From contig NC_083515.1 of NCBI RefSeq assembly GCF_032362555.1, forward strand, positions 1,833,001-1,897,000: a stretch of 64,000 bases of DNA, read 5' to 3'. The translations under genes were made by a program, and so were the position numbers. Under the pieces are notes generated by a model. It was given only the letters and a program-made list of their open reading frames with translations, did no database searches and had not been told where the DNA came from. This document shows positions 11,896 through 22,878 of this stretch, piece after piece (positions within the stretch are counted from its first letter, which is position 1; each line of letters begins with the position of its first letter). This DNA comes from Amyelois transitella (lineage: Eukaryota > Arthropoda > Insecta > Lepidoptera > Pyralidae).

Positions 11896-12310
11896 GGTAC
11901 ATACATATAATCACATCTATATTCCTTGCGGGGTGGACAGAGCCAACAATTTTGAAAAGATCACGTTCAGCTGTTTTGTTTAATGATAGAATTGAGATTT
12001 AAATAGATTGCTAGTCCATCGCCTAAAAGAAAAATCCCAAGTTTTAAAGCCTATCCTTTAGTCGCTTTCTACAACACCCATGGGAAAGAGACGGAATTGT
12101 CCTATAAATTATATAAAAAGTATATAAATATAATCAATTTTTTATCCTTAGGAGTAGACAGAGCCAACAGTCTTGAAAAGTTTGAGAGGTCACGACACAC
12201 AAACGGATATTTTTTACCTTTTGATGATAAAGAGTCACATGCCACATTAACCTTGATGTAATAATGCCAAATTAAGATTTAAAGATGGCGATCGCGTAAG
12301 GCCCATGGCC
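11896..12310 (-). repeat. One family A copy and one decayed copy
   Basis: 11896-12105 keeps tail, part of the middle and the CCCATGGGAAAGAGA block but lacks the head. 12130-12310 is a strongly diverged copy recognised by GTAGACAGAGCCAACAGTCT. Confidence 0.65.
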
Positions 12311-12603
12311 TAAAAAAGATCCCAACCCAAGCTTATATTAATAATTCCCCCAAATTAATAACAAGCGAACGCTTAAAACAGATCCACCTAATTAAAGTTA
12401 ATTCTCAATAAACGATAATTCCAAAAAGTAAATTTAAATTTAATTTATCCCAATGTCCTCAACATTCTATATATAACCCGAAACTTCGCTATTAACACTT
12501 TTAATGCCAGGAGCGACGTTTGAATTTCAAAGAGTTCGTATTTCTTAGGCAGTTACGAGATATATTCACGGTTTCTCAATATATTTCCTTAAAAATAAAT
12601 CAA

Positions 12604-12780
12604 ATTAAGAACGTCCTGGCAAAGGGTCAGGTCAAGAGTACCCGAAACCGCCGAGCTTGCATGAAGAGAGTTATGAATGTTGATGAAGCGAAGGAAGTAT
12701 GCACAGGCAAGTGGAAAGATGTAGTCTCTGCCTACCCCTCCGGGAAACAAGCGTGATTTTATGAATGTATGTATGTAATA
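12604..12780 (+). mobile_element. 5'-truncated LINE tail with open frame
   Basis: Carries the last ~50 codons of the LINE ORF in frame up to the TGA at 12754-12756 (RNRRACMKRVMNVDEAKE region), with a small deletion after KEVC. The tail is ATGTATGTATGTA. Confidence 0.82.
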
Positions 12781-13147
12781 AATCGCCTTAAGTGGAGAGA
12801 AATGTGACGTAAGGTTTATTATTAGTAAAGAATTATACGTTAGTACCGTTTGGGGTTTAAATATATTAGTACGAATGAAAAGCCTCTAAGATACATTGCG
12901 TTTTTACTCGCAACCTCTAAAGTTCGAATTTTTCGGTGAAAAATAATTCCGTGCTATGAAAGACATGGCTTTTGGCACCATCTAGTGCTCGTAATTAAAA
13001 ATTGATATATCTAAATAAAGATAATAATTATAATTTTTACTAGAGCCAATGAAAACCATCATAAAATATAAATCGTTTCACGATTTAACGATTGCAATTA
13101 GTTAATAATTTTTCTTTCCTTGTATTATTTCTTCAGAAAAAAAAAAG
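12781..13147. other. Intergenic, no feature seen
   Basis: AT-rich, nothing recognised. Confidence 0.35.
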
Positions 13148-13222
13148 AAGAATGCAGGGTCGTGACAAGTGGAAGTATAGTCTCTGCCTACCCTTACGGG
13201 AAAGAGGCGAGATTATGTATGT
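13148..13222 (+). mobile_element. LINE tail scrap
   Basis: GTCGTGACAAGTGGAAGTA, TCTCTGCCTACCC and GGGAAAGAGGCGAGATT match the end of the LINE. Confidence 0.7.
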
Positions 13223-14089
13223 TAATTTTTACAATACCACGCATAATCTATTCAATAACGAACCGAAAACGAAAAGAATACGTTCCTATTCACGTACCTA
13301 CCTAACAAAAAGTAGTAATTTTTAAAAATGCCGCGGTATCCTGCGTCACAATGCTTACAAAAGCGGGGAGCCATTCATTCGGCATTTCTGAATTCCACAA
13401 AGGCATGTAATTCACAAAAGTGCACCCCGGGTACATATTTCAATCCGCAATCTTGAAAACTCACTGCTACATAGCGAATAGACGGGGAGCTAGACGCTAA
13501 TTTGTTTATGGATTTTACGGCAGCATTCCTTTTCTTTTTTTAACAACGGAGTTTTCAACGTTTTCCATAATTTTTTAACAACATAACTAGAAAACTGTTT
13601 AACGTTAAAAAATATTCGATCGTATATTTAGTATTATGTAAAAGTTAGTTTTTTTTTACAAAGGTTTGTTTAAATCTATCATAACCATAAAATATAAAGT
13701 TGTTATTGGTATATGATTGATGCTTCTAGAAAGATTTTTTAAAAATATTTACACACAAATATTTTAATCAAAAATATTTTCTATCAATAAATACGTTTAT
13801 TACCGCCATAAACATGAAACTGCACTTATTTGGACATACAATACAAAATCGAATACATTTTTAGTCTTAAGCTCCCGTACTTAATATGAGGCGCGTTGAT
13901 TTATGCTGACACTTACGAATATTGCTCCCCCGCGATGCTTAGTCTCAACTTCTAAGTGGAAAGTTTGGATCATTATAAGTTCTATCGATTATTACTTAGT
14001 GTACTCATGTAATGGTCCTATTGATGCTAAAGATGTGCTATTCTGAACTAACATAATATGCCCGGCATTAAAAAAGAATACATAACGTC
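13223..14089. other. Intergenic, no feature seen
   Basis: Mostly unique-looking AT-rich sequence with a slightly GC-richer part at 13320-13530. No coding evidence. Confidence 0.35.
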
Positions 14090-14349
14090 GCCGTGTGGTT
14101 CCCGGCACCAATACAAAAAAGAATAGGATCACTCCATCTCTTTCCCATGTATGTCGTAAAAGGTGACTAAGGGATAGGCTTACAAACTTGAGATTCTTTT
14201 TTAAGCGCTGGGCTACCAACCTGTCACTATTTGAATCTCAATTCTATCGTCAAGCCAAAAAGCTGAACGTGGCCTATTAGTCTTTTTAAGACTGTTGGCT
14301 CTGTCTTTCCCGCAAGGGATATAGACGTGATTATATGTATGTACATATG
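14090..14349 (+). repeat. Family A short element, full length
   Basis: Clean forward copy from GCCGTGTGGTTCCCGGCACC to TTATATGTATGTACATATG. Confidence 0.88.
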
Positions 14350-14487
14350 TATAACGTATTATCTTTTCTTGTAAATGAGTTAAAAAGTTACTAATAGCGT
14401 GAGTAAGAGACTCTGCTGCCTTATAGAGAAGATTTTTCGTCAATTTCCGAGAAATTGCTATTCTGACAAATTATGTACCTAATAGTG

Positions 14488-14597
14488 AATACAATAACAA
14501 CTTTTTTTAAAAACTTTGTAAGATTTCGTTCAATAACTAATAATATGACTTTTTTTTTAAACATTGTAAGGTTTCATTCAAAAATTAATAATTTTAA
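14488..14597. repeat. Diverged tandem duplication, ~50-65 bp unit
   Basis: Two units: TTTTTTTAAAAACTTTGTAAG, then TTTCGTTCAATAACTAATAAT, followed by a second set with TTTTAAACATTGTAAGGTTT and TTCAAAAATTAATAATTT. Confidence 0.45.
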
Positions 14598-14873
14598 GAC
14601 AAATCGACACCCAAGTCCATATTTTGTTTTATCACAGATCCGGTCACACGTTCATATTTCAGGATCCAATCCGGATCCAACATGGCCGCCATCAAACATG
14701 CGTCAGGCCGTAAAGTGAATAATAAAGGCGCAAAAATGGCCGAATCCGTTCTAAATATTTCAACACAATCACTGAAGGGTTAGTTATTCATAGGGTTATG
14801 TGAGACTGTGGAACTCTTTGGCAGGCTGGATCTTTTGATTTGAAAACAGAATACTTCAGAAATAAATCAAATC

Positions 14874-15101
14874 ATATGCGGGGTAAACAGAGCCAACAAG
14901 AGTGATAGTACATTACTACGTTCACCTGTTTAGCTTTACAATAGAATTGAGATTCACATAGTGAATCGCCTAATCCCATCGCCTAAAATAAGAATCCCAA
15001 GTTTATAGGCCTATCCCTTAGTCGCATTTTACGACACCCATGGTAAAGAGATGGAGTGGTGCTATTCATATTCTCCATTAGTGCTGTGGAACCACACGGC
15101 A
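14874..15101 (-). repeat. Family A short element, decayed
   Basis: Reverse-oriented; GCGGGGTAAACAGAGCC at left, GTGCTGTGGAACCACACGGC at right. The middle hairpin is lost. Confidence 0.75.
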
Positions 15102-15207
15102 AATTCAACTTGGGCGATTTGACTTAAACACACATACAAACGTAGCGCATATAAACATTATTAGATAGAAACTCTTGAAAAAAAAAAAAACTCACATTTA
15201 TTATTAA

Positions 15208-15421
15208 CTAGCGGCCCGCCCCGGCTTCGCACGGGTGGACATATTTTTGTGTTTTATATTTTGAAATAAACAAAGAGTAAAAACAAATTTATGCCTATGT
15301 CACTTTTGAAGGTCTATTCTATATCTGTGCCAAATTTTATCAAAATCGGACCAGTAATTTTTTAGTTTATTCCACACAAACATACAAAAATACAAATCTT
15401 TCCTCTTCATTATTAGTGTGA
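15208..15421 (-). mobile_element. Helitron-like short element, second family
   Basis: On - it starts TCACACTAATAATG and ends with a hairpin-forming CCCGTGCGAAGCCGGGGCGG and then GCCGCTAG, followed by T. The layout matches family D but the interior is different. Confidence 0.55.
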
Positions 15422-15905
15422 TAAATATGCGTCAAGGCGAATAACATCGGTAAACAAACTTCTTTTTCTACGGACGGGGCCAACCGTCGCGTCGGAACTT
15501 TCTCGAGCTTTCGCGAGCTTTCAAGTGTTTCAAATAATGAGTTTCTCACAACACAACCTCCGCGATTGTTGGTTTCTGAAAGCTTTTGGGTTCCGTGGAG
15601 ACATGAATTATTTTTAACCGACTTTAAAAAAGGTTTGTATTCAACCTTGACTTATGTTGAATTATAGTTATTATTCTTAAAAGTTCTTATTACTGAAGCT
15701 AACTGCCAACAATGGAGATAGTTTTGTTAACTAAATTATATTTTTGACAATTATTATATCTTTTATTCCCGGTTGAATGGAACAGATCTCTTCATGGGAT
15801 AAGACCGCTATTGCAAGTGTTTTAAATTTATGACTTAGTTCTATTTCTTGTTACTGTGTTAATTTCTGTGCAATAAAGATATTACAAACAATTATTATAT
15901 CAACC
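15422..15905. other. Intergenic, no feature seen
   Basis: Nothing supported apart from a GC-richer patch near 15470-15600 without coding features. Confidence 0.35.
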
Positions 15906-16179
15906 TACTAACCTACAGCCGCAACTTCGTCCACGTGGAAAAATTATTTTGGGCGTTATTAAAGCCCTCAAGGATGAGTAATTTCCCCCGGTTTTTTTCA
16001 CATTTTCCATTATTTCTTCGCTCTTAATAGTTGCAGCGTGATGTTATAAAGCCTAAAGCCTTCCTCGATAAATGTTCTATTCAACACAAAAAAAAAATTC
16101 AATTCGAATCAGTAATTTCTGAGATTACCGCGTTCAAACAAACAAGCAAACTCTTCATCTTTATAATATTAGTATAAAT
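15906..16179 (-). mobile_element. Helitron-like short element (family D)
   Basis: Shares the CGCAACTTCGTCC end and the TTATAATATTAGTATA start with the 5412 copy; the CTAG terminus is mutated. Confidence 0.6.
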
Positions 16180-16607
16180 CTATAAAATCACTTAATACAA
16201 TTTTTGTAACTTTGTTAATTTCTCTGCAATAAAGATATAACAAACAATCATTATACCCACCAATTAATTATAGATATCTGAATTATTATTATTTACAATT
16301 CTGTTAGGCTAATAATTTACAGGCAGAAATCCCACTTCTCAAATGCGAAGACCCGGCCGTCAGAGCTACTCGAAACATAAACCACCCTTTATTAATTAAT
16401 CCCTTAAGTCCCCAGTCATATTTGACGACGTTACCAGCCGTTAAATGTGTGCTTATTAATCTTATTAAATTAATTACTTGAGTAAGCTACGCCCGGCGAA
16501 AGCGTATAAGTAAGTATAAAACACAAGTTATCGCTCGTTCATACACAATACGTTGTCGTTGTGGTAACGATAGCAGAAATTATAATATATAATATAATAA
16601 TTAATTT
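16180..16607. other. Intergenic, no feature seen
   Basis: No supported feature. Confidence 0.35.
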
Positions 16608-17008
16608 TACATACATACAAACATATGGTCACGTCTATATCCCTTGCGGGGTAGACAGAGCCAACAGGCTTGAAAAGACTGAATGGCTACGTTCAGCTAT
16701 TTGGCTTAATGATAGAATTAATAATTAATTTTATATATTTTATTTAAAAATAGTGTGGTGTCAGACATTTTAGCATACAACCACTCCATATCTTGCCCAT
16801 GGATGTCGTGAAAGGCGACTAATGGTATGTCCTGATGGGCATAAAAACTTAGGATTCCGCTTGTAAGGAATGGGCTAGCTACCTGTCACTGTTTGAATCT
16901 CAATTCCATCATTAAGCCAAACAACTGAACGTGGCCTCTCAGTCTCTTTAAGACTGTTGGCTCTGTCTATCCCGCAACGGATATAGACTATGTATGTATG
17001 TATGTATG
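16608..17008. repeat. Inverted pair of family A copies
   Basis: 16608-16722 reads on - (tail half). 16779-17008 reads on + from ACCACTCCAT to the TATGTATGTATGT tail. Their tails face outward. Confidence 0.8.
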
Positions 17009-17432
17009 CTATTATACTATATTATTACAAACACTATTCTGCTATCTGTACCCATTTCCTAACCATTTATTTGGGTATCTCAAGCATATTTTCAATTAGG
17101 AGTTGAATCTAATTAAATTTCGAAAGTACTTGTTTTCAACTTATACAAGTTCGGCCGTGTGTCGGCGCGTACGATCCCACCAGTTTAACATGACCTCCCA
17201 AAATCTAGGACTGCGTACAAAATCAACTGTTCCACGTTGAATCAATAAGAGAACAGGGTGCTAAGTGTTTGGTTAGGTACATCTACTCGTACCATCGGCG
17301 GGTGAATACAAATGATCTCACTTAAAAGTTTTATATGTTCCGTATAAATTCCATTTGGATTTTACGGTTTTACATTTAAACAGATGTTTCCATTGAGACA
17401 TTGATTGTTTTGATGCTTTGATCTTCTTCTTT
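17009..17432. other. Intergenic, no feature seen
   Basis: No gene or repeat recognised. Confidence 0.35.
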
Positions 17433-17666
17433 GACGGCCTCTGTGGCGAAGCGGTATTGCGCTTTTCTGTGACACCGGAGGTCCCGGGTTCGAATCCCGG
17501 TCAGGGCATGATGAGAAAAGAACTTTTTCTGATTGGCCTAGGTCTTGGATATTTATCTATATAATAAGTATTTATTATAAAATATAGTATCGTTGAGTTA
17601 GTATCTCGTAACACAAGTTTCGAACTTACTTCGAGGCTTAACTCAATCGGTGTAATTTGTCCCGAA
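17433..17666 (+). repeat. Family B tRNA-derived SINE, full length
   Basis: A-box region has one change (TGGCGAAGCGG); the B box GGTTCGAATCC is intact. It ends TGTCCCGAATAAA. Confidence 0.87.
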
Positions 17667-17882
17667 TAAAAAAAAAATAGTAGGAGTTTTACAAATATTA
17701 TGAGTGTCATAAAATCTTGAACGTTCTTTTCTTATTTATACACCATACTATATCAGCTTTTTCCTTTTTGTTTTTAGTGCCGATTGCATCCTCACCACTG
17801 TGAGAGAGAGAGAGAGCGATAGGTCGGACCTCAGCAACCTTAGCAGGTAAACCTAACCCATATTAAATCGATCTAACTGAAT

Positions 17883-18440
17883 CTAACCTTTTCGATCGGG
17901 GGTTAAAACAGACTTTTTCAGAGCCATTCCAATTCATCCACCCTGAGGTTGACTGGAAGAGATTGCTTGAGCGATAAGTCCGCCTTTGTACCTCATTAAC
18001 TACCTATGTTTATTTTTTTCTGTTTTTCTTTTTCTTATGGTGCAATAAAGAGTCTATCAATCTATCTTCTAACCTTTTCGATCGGGGGTTAAAACAGACT
18101 TTTTCAGAGTCATTCCAATTCATCCACCCTAAGGTTGATTGGAAGAGATTGCTTTAGCGATAAGTCCGCCTTTGTACCTCATTAACTACCTGTGTTTCTT
18201 TTTCTGCTTTTCTTTTTCTTATGGGGCAATAAAAAGTCTTTCTATCTATCTTCTAACCTTTTCGATCGGGGGTTAAAACAGACTTTTTCAGAGCCATTTC
18301 AATTCATCCACCCTAAGGTTGACTGGAAGAGATTGCTTTAGCGATAAGTCCGCCTTTGTACCTCATTAACTACCGGTGTTTAATTTTTTCTGCTTTTCTT
18401 TTTCTTATGGTGCAATAAAGAGTCTATCTATCTATCTATT
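17883..18440. repeat. Threefold ~185 bp tandem repeat
   Basis: Units begin CTAACCTTTTCGATCGGGGG at 17883, 18069 and 18253. Each contains TTCATCCACCCT, GGAAGAGATTGCTT, GCGATAAGTCCGCCTTTG, TTCTTATGG and GCAATAAA(G/A)AGTCT, and ends in TCTATCTATC. The GCAATAAA plus TCTA tail looks like the 3' end of a retroelement copied in tandem. Units differ by only a few bases. A decayed single copy may lie near 56850-56960. Confidence 0.75.
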
Positions 18441-18609
18441 CATGAGCCTTCTCAGAATTTACATTCAGCATGACATAAGAAATGAATTGTGAAAAAATTC
18501 TCAAAATGTTTACAGCGCATTTACATTGTAACCGACTGGCACAAATGATGATATTTGTAAACTATGAGTGTCGCACGAGAACATTGTTAGTCTTATATTG
18601 GTGACTGCG

Positions 18610-18660
18610 ATGGATGGTAGGATCTGGTGGTTCTTGTTCTTCGCTGTTATACCTGTTTGC
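18610..18660 (+). CDS. Candidate first exon, signal-peptide-like
   Basis: ATG at 18610 opens 17 codons reading MDGRIWWFLFFAVIPVC, a short hydrophobic stretch like the start of a signal peptide, directly followed by a good donor (GTGAGT at 18661). It ends in phase 0, as required by the next candidate exon at 19716. Assignment to that gene is inference; no core promoter is obvious, though TTAGTC lies about 20 bp upstream of the ATG. The alternative is a chance open frame. Confidence 0.35.
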
Positions 18661-18688
18661 GTGAGTACTCGTTTTTTATATAAATACA

Positions 18689-18962
18689 CCAGCTGTGCCC
18701 GCGACTTTGTCCGCGTGGCACAGTTATTTTGGGCATCATTGAAACCCTCAAGGATGAATGATTTCCCCCGTTTTTTTCATATTTTCCATTATTTGTTCGC
18801 TCCTAATAGTTGCAACGTGATGTTACATAGCCTAAAGCCTTCCTCGATAAATGGTCTATTCAACACAAAAATAATTTTTCAATTCGAACCAGTAATTCCT
18901 GATATTAGCACGTTCAAACAAACAAACAAACAAACCCTTCAGCTTTATAATATTAGTATAGA
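18689..18962 (-). mobile_element. Helitron-like short element (family D)
   Basis: Full-length copy in the presumed intron after the 18610 exon. Same ends as the 5412 copy, with CTAG mutated to CCAG and extra CAAA units inside. Confidence 0.6.
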
Positions 18963-18999
18963 CATAGTCATAGTATAGCCTTGTGGGGTAGCAGCTTTG

Positions 19000-19072
19000 A
19001 GAAGGCCTACGTTCAGCTTGTATGGCTTAATGATGGTATTGAGATTTAAATTTTATGTATGTATGTATGTAC
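19000..19072. repeat. Decayed family A scrap
   Basis: CCTACGTTCAGCTTGTATGG, TTAATGATGG and a TTTTATGTATGTATGTATG run; too diverged to orient with certainty. Confidence 0.4.
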
Positions 19073-19262
19073 TTAAAGGTATTTTCCAATATTAAATCCT
19101 AAATGTGTGTGAGCATCAAATTTTACGACAATAGTTCAAGTACCTTAGATAAAGCGTGAAGAGCGAACAAACAAACAAACAAACCCATTCATAATAAACT
19201 GTGGATTGAAATTGAACCTTTAGCGTGGTTAGAGTAAGTTTATTATGTTTAAACATTCATAT

Positions 19263-19665
19263 ACGTGTGGTTCCCGGCACCTATAGAAAAAAGAAATAGG
19301 ACCACTCCATCTCTTTCCCATAGATTTCGTAAAGACTGATAGGCCTCGTTCAGCTATTTGGCATTAAGATTGAATTGAGATTTAAATAGCGAAAGGTTGC
19401 TAGCACATCGCCTAAAAGAAGAATCCCCATTTTGTGAGCCTATCCCTTAATCGCCTTTTACGACATCCATGGGAAAGAGATGGAGTGGTCCTATTTTATT
19501 TTCTATTGGAGCCTCTTTCCCATGGATGTCGTTAAAGGCGACTAAAGGATAGGCATACAAAATTGAGACTTTTCTTAGGCGATGGGCTAGAAACCTGTTA
19601 CTGAATGGAACTGAATGAAATGGATGTCTTGGGATTCTTCTTTTAGGCGATGGCCTAGCAACCAC
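19263..19665. repeat. Zig-zag family A rearrangement
   Basis: 19263-19331 is a forward head up to TTCGTAAA. 19332-19509 switches to reverse orientation and covers middle to head. 19510-19665 switches back to forward (CTTTCCCATGGATGTCG onward). The joins fall inside matching element sequence. Confidence 0.7.
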
Positions 19666-19715
19666 AACCACACGACATAGATTTTATGTATGTTAACAAT
19701 GTTTACTTCTCACAG

Positions 19716-19856
19716 AGATCATGGCACCCAGTGGTGGACAGACGGGATGAACGGGAGATGAGGAAACCCCACTACCACTCCAAGCGACACATGCTGCCGA
19801 ACGACGACACCAAAAAGAGATCCACGACACTGAAACCAAGGGAATTGAGGAAAAAA
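19716..19856 (+). CDS. Candidate middle exon of the BESS-like gene
   Basis: Open from an acceptor (TTTACTTCTCACAG at 19702-19715) for 47 codons, phase 0 at both ends, to a weak donor (GTCAGT at 19857). The product is strongly charged, with RDEREMRKPHYHSKRH and KPRELRKK. The next in-frame exon starts at 21684, also phase 0. The sequence is unlike the surrounding repeats and moderately GC-rich, which supports coding. No known domain is visible. Confidence 0.5.
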
Positions 19857-19869
19857 GTCAGTCATTTTT

Positions 19870-20720
19870 ACTACAACATACATACATACATATGGTCACA
19901 TCTATATCCCTTGCGGGGTAGACAGAGCCTTGTTGGCTCTTTTGGTTTTGGTAACTTTGGTTGGTGTCGCGAGGACTCCGCAAGGGATACACGTGTGACT
20001 GACTATATGTAGATATGATGTTATTGCTAAATGTTGTAGCAAAAGTTAGTAAGAAAAAAGAATAGAACCACTCCATCTCATTCCCATGGATGTCGTAAAA
20101 GGCCACTAAGGGATAGGCTTATAAACTTGTGATTTTTCTTTTAAGCGATGGGCTAGCGTACTGTCACTAGTAGAATCTCAATTCTATCATTAAGCCAAAC
20201 AACCGTACGTGGCCTATCAGTTTTTTTAAGACTTTTGGCTCTGTCGTCCCCGCAAGGGATAAAGACGTGATTATATGTATGTATGTATATAGTCACATGT
20301 GCATCCTTTCCGGGGGGTCCTTACGACAGACCCAACAGACTTGAAAAGACTGAAATGCAACGTTCAGCTTAATAATGGAATTGAGATTCAAATAGAGCCC
20401 ATCACTTAGTCGCCTTTAACGACATCCATGGGAAAGATATTGAGTGGTCCTATTCTAAATTGTCGGGATCCACACGGCACATAAACCTTATCTACCGCCT
20501 TAGTCCCACTTAGCGGTTTCTACATAAAGCAAATCCTATCTGAACTTTGCTTATCCTTCTTCTTATTCCTCAGCCAATTACTTCTGAATATAGGCCTCTT
20601 AACTAAGGTTTCACTGACCTCTCGCACACATACATATAATCACGTCTATATCCCTTGCGGGGTAGCAGAGCCGACAGTCTTAAAAATACTGATAAGCCAC
20701 GTTCAGCTGTTTGCCTCTAG
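19870..20720. repeat. Cluster of family A copies
   Basis: 19870-19930 tail (-); 20053-20289 nearly full (+, head missing); 20287-20480 (-, tail to head with an internal deletion); 20628-20715 tail (-). The + and - copies at 20053-20480 abut tail to tail. All lie in the presumed intron between 19856 and 21684. Confidence 0.75.
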
Positions 20721-21138
20721 CAATGCACACCATTATTCCTTTTTTAGAAGAGCATTAAATATCTTCCAGTTGGCCAGTACTAACACAGTGATAACTTAGC
20801 ATCAGGCCTTATACAAATAAAAACCTTTTTCCGTAACCTTTAATGTTACTCCAAACCTATTTCAGCATTGTATTGTGTAGTGAAATTGAGAGAGCAAATG
20901 CTACTAAGTGGGTCATTAATAACACCATTGTTCACCTCTCGTGGTTCTATCTAAATAACATTTGGAATTAGTATAATTATTCTAACCTGACAGTGTGGCT
21001 AAGATAAATTACATCCATGCGATTGATTTGACGCCGGTATTTGTATGTATAACTCAATGTTCAGGAGACGGTATGAAATATTCTCCATAGATTTATATGT
21101 TGCTTCTATTTTTAACCGGTATAGAAGAATGAAACAGT

Positions 21139-21390
21139 GTTGGTGGTCGAATCGTTAAGGTGCAGGTTCGAATCCCATGTATGGCATCCATGGCCATGTA
21201 CAAATGACTATGACTATTTTCGAAGTTTGAATACTAACTGATGCTCTTACGGTAAGTGGTTATCAGTGGTACCAGTTATAGGTTTCCCGGAAAATACGGT
21301 ATAGGTTCCCTACAAAAGTTGCAGAGATCAGATGGGAGTCGCTCCGTGTAAAAATCTGAATCACCCAATCCAGGACCTCGCTTATTTCTG
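21139..21390 (+). repeat. Family C tRNA-like SINE
   Basis: Starts with a degenerate tRNA-like head (GTGGTCGAATCGTTAAG, B box GGTTCGAATCC with the region between them shortened), then ATGGCCATGTAC, AAAGTTGCAGAG, GTCGCTCCGTGTAAAAA. Confidence 0.6.
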
Positions 21391-21683
21391 TTCCCGCGAG
21401 AATTTTGGAAAATCCTCTATTTGTGTACTCCTATACTACATAGGAACCTACATGTTAAATTGGTAATATTTAGTCAATAGCGGTTTGACGTGTGGTTCTA
21501 AAAATCCGTCAATCAACATTTCTGTTTAGTTAGTCAGTATTCTCCTCATGCTTTGATAGAAATTTACAAACAACAATATCAGCCCACTGATTTCAGTATG
21601 CGTTTTTGATAAAAAAGTCACTATTTCCAGTTTCTATATAGATACAGATTATAAAATTTAATCAACCCATTTATTGCTTACAG

Positions 21684-22142
21684 CCATCTGGCCACCTCAC
21701 ACCACTCGATGAAGATGACATAGAAAATGATGAATTCGTCTCCGTAGCCATAGGTCCTCCACCCATGCGTCCTAAACCAAGCAAAGCACACTGGAAACCT
21801 AACATAAGACCTAATAATAATGTCCCAAATGTCACTTCAACAAACCTAGTTAAAGATATTTTGATACAACTGGGCAGAGAGTTTTTAACACATCAAGTAA
21901 GTGAAGAATTTGTATTCGGACAATACGTAGGCAATTCTATGAAGAATTTAACCAGTGATCTTAAATTGAAGATGCAACATGAGATACTGGATGTCATAGT
22001 GAAATACCAGAGAGCTAATGCTGGTGAAGTGAAGCCTGAAGATAAATTGATAAATACAATTCTTTCTAAAGATAAGAAATTTTTTAACGAGACTGAAGAG
22101 GGATGGCCGGATTTTACTAATTTAGCTAAAATTGTTGGTTGA
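21684..22142 (+). CDS. Last exon of a small BESS-motif protein gene
   Basis: Acceptor TTGCTTACAG precedes 21684. The frame then runs 152 codons to TGA at 22140-22142. The first part is acidic (LDEDDIENDEFVSV), followed by a proline/lysine/asparagine-rich linker. The C-terminal part, SEEFVFGQYVGNSMKNLTS onward (protein residues about 138-173 if the upstream exons are right), has the helical pattern of a BESS motif, the protein-interaction motif that often follows a MADF DNA-binding domain in insect nuclear factors. No MADF domain is visible in the window. A poly(A) signal lies about 100 bp downstream. With the candidate exons the protein would be 216 aa. Coding status is likely; function is unknown. 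Confidence 0.72.
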   Translation, partial: PSGHLTPLDEDDIENDEFVSVAIGPPPMRPKPSKAHWKPNIRPNNNVPNVTSTNLVKDILIQLGREFLTHQVSEEFVFGQYVGNSMKNLTSDLKLKMQHEILDVIVKYQRANAGEVKPEDKLINTILSKDKKFFNETEEGWPDFTNLAKIVG

Positions 22143-22243
22143 ATTATGAATTTAGCTAAAAAAGATGCGATATAAAATATTTTTACGTACAAAGATGACA
22201 ATTGTTGAACATAAAATGTTGATTTCAATTCAAGATTTCATGG

Positions 22244-22249
22244 AATAAA
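22244..22249 (+). terminator. Poly(A) signal AATAAA
   Basis: Canonical AATAAA 102 bases after the TGA of the BESS-like gene; the only such hexamer in the first ~150 bases of its 3' region. Confidence 0.6.
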
Positions 22250-22878
22250 CTAACATAATCATTATTGTTAATCCAAATGCTTTCACAGATGCACAAATGA
22301 AAACGACTAGTTTGTTTGTAAACTAATTGTTCTTACAAAAAATTAAATCAGACCCACGGCATTGGTACATGACGTAAATGTTTGGCTATTTTGTAAATAG
22401 TACCACCTAATTGATTCAGATCTAGTATCTATTTAATAAAGACATATCAAGATTTGTTAGTAAGTATATCACAATGAATTCTGTACAACTTATACAAAAT
22501 GAAAAAATAACAAAAGAAAAAAGGGAAAAACTTTAAAAGCAAACATAAATTGTACGTAGTGGAAAAAAAATTAAAACAAGATTTGTTACATTCCCAACCA
22601 TTGTTTCATTTCAATTCACAAACAATTCACTAAATAAAGACAGCGCCTCAACCAAATAAAACTCAAATTGAAACTCCGACAACTATTCTCCGCATTTAGC
22701 AATTTCCAGGGGACGGTCTCGGGAGGGCGCAATTTAAAATAACAGGGCGTCAGTCCCCTGCCATTAGTTAAGCACTCTAGTCAGAAAATAAAAAGAGCAC
22801 ACATGTTGTATACTCTTGATTGATCCATTTGCTCGTGTCAGCATTTTACGTCCATCGCAGAGATTATTATCAGTAACC
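22250..22878. other. Intergenic, no feature seen
   Basis: AT-rich, no open frame of note, no repeat recognised. Confidence 0.35.

Noticed and set aside
18568..18978. 136-codon open frame
   Set aside because: It runs from a possible short first exon through a splice donor into a Helitron-like element; only the first 17 codons from 18610 are considered.
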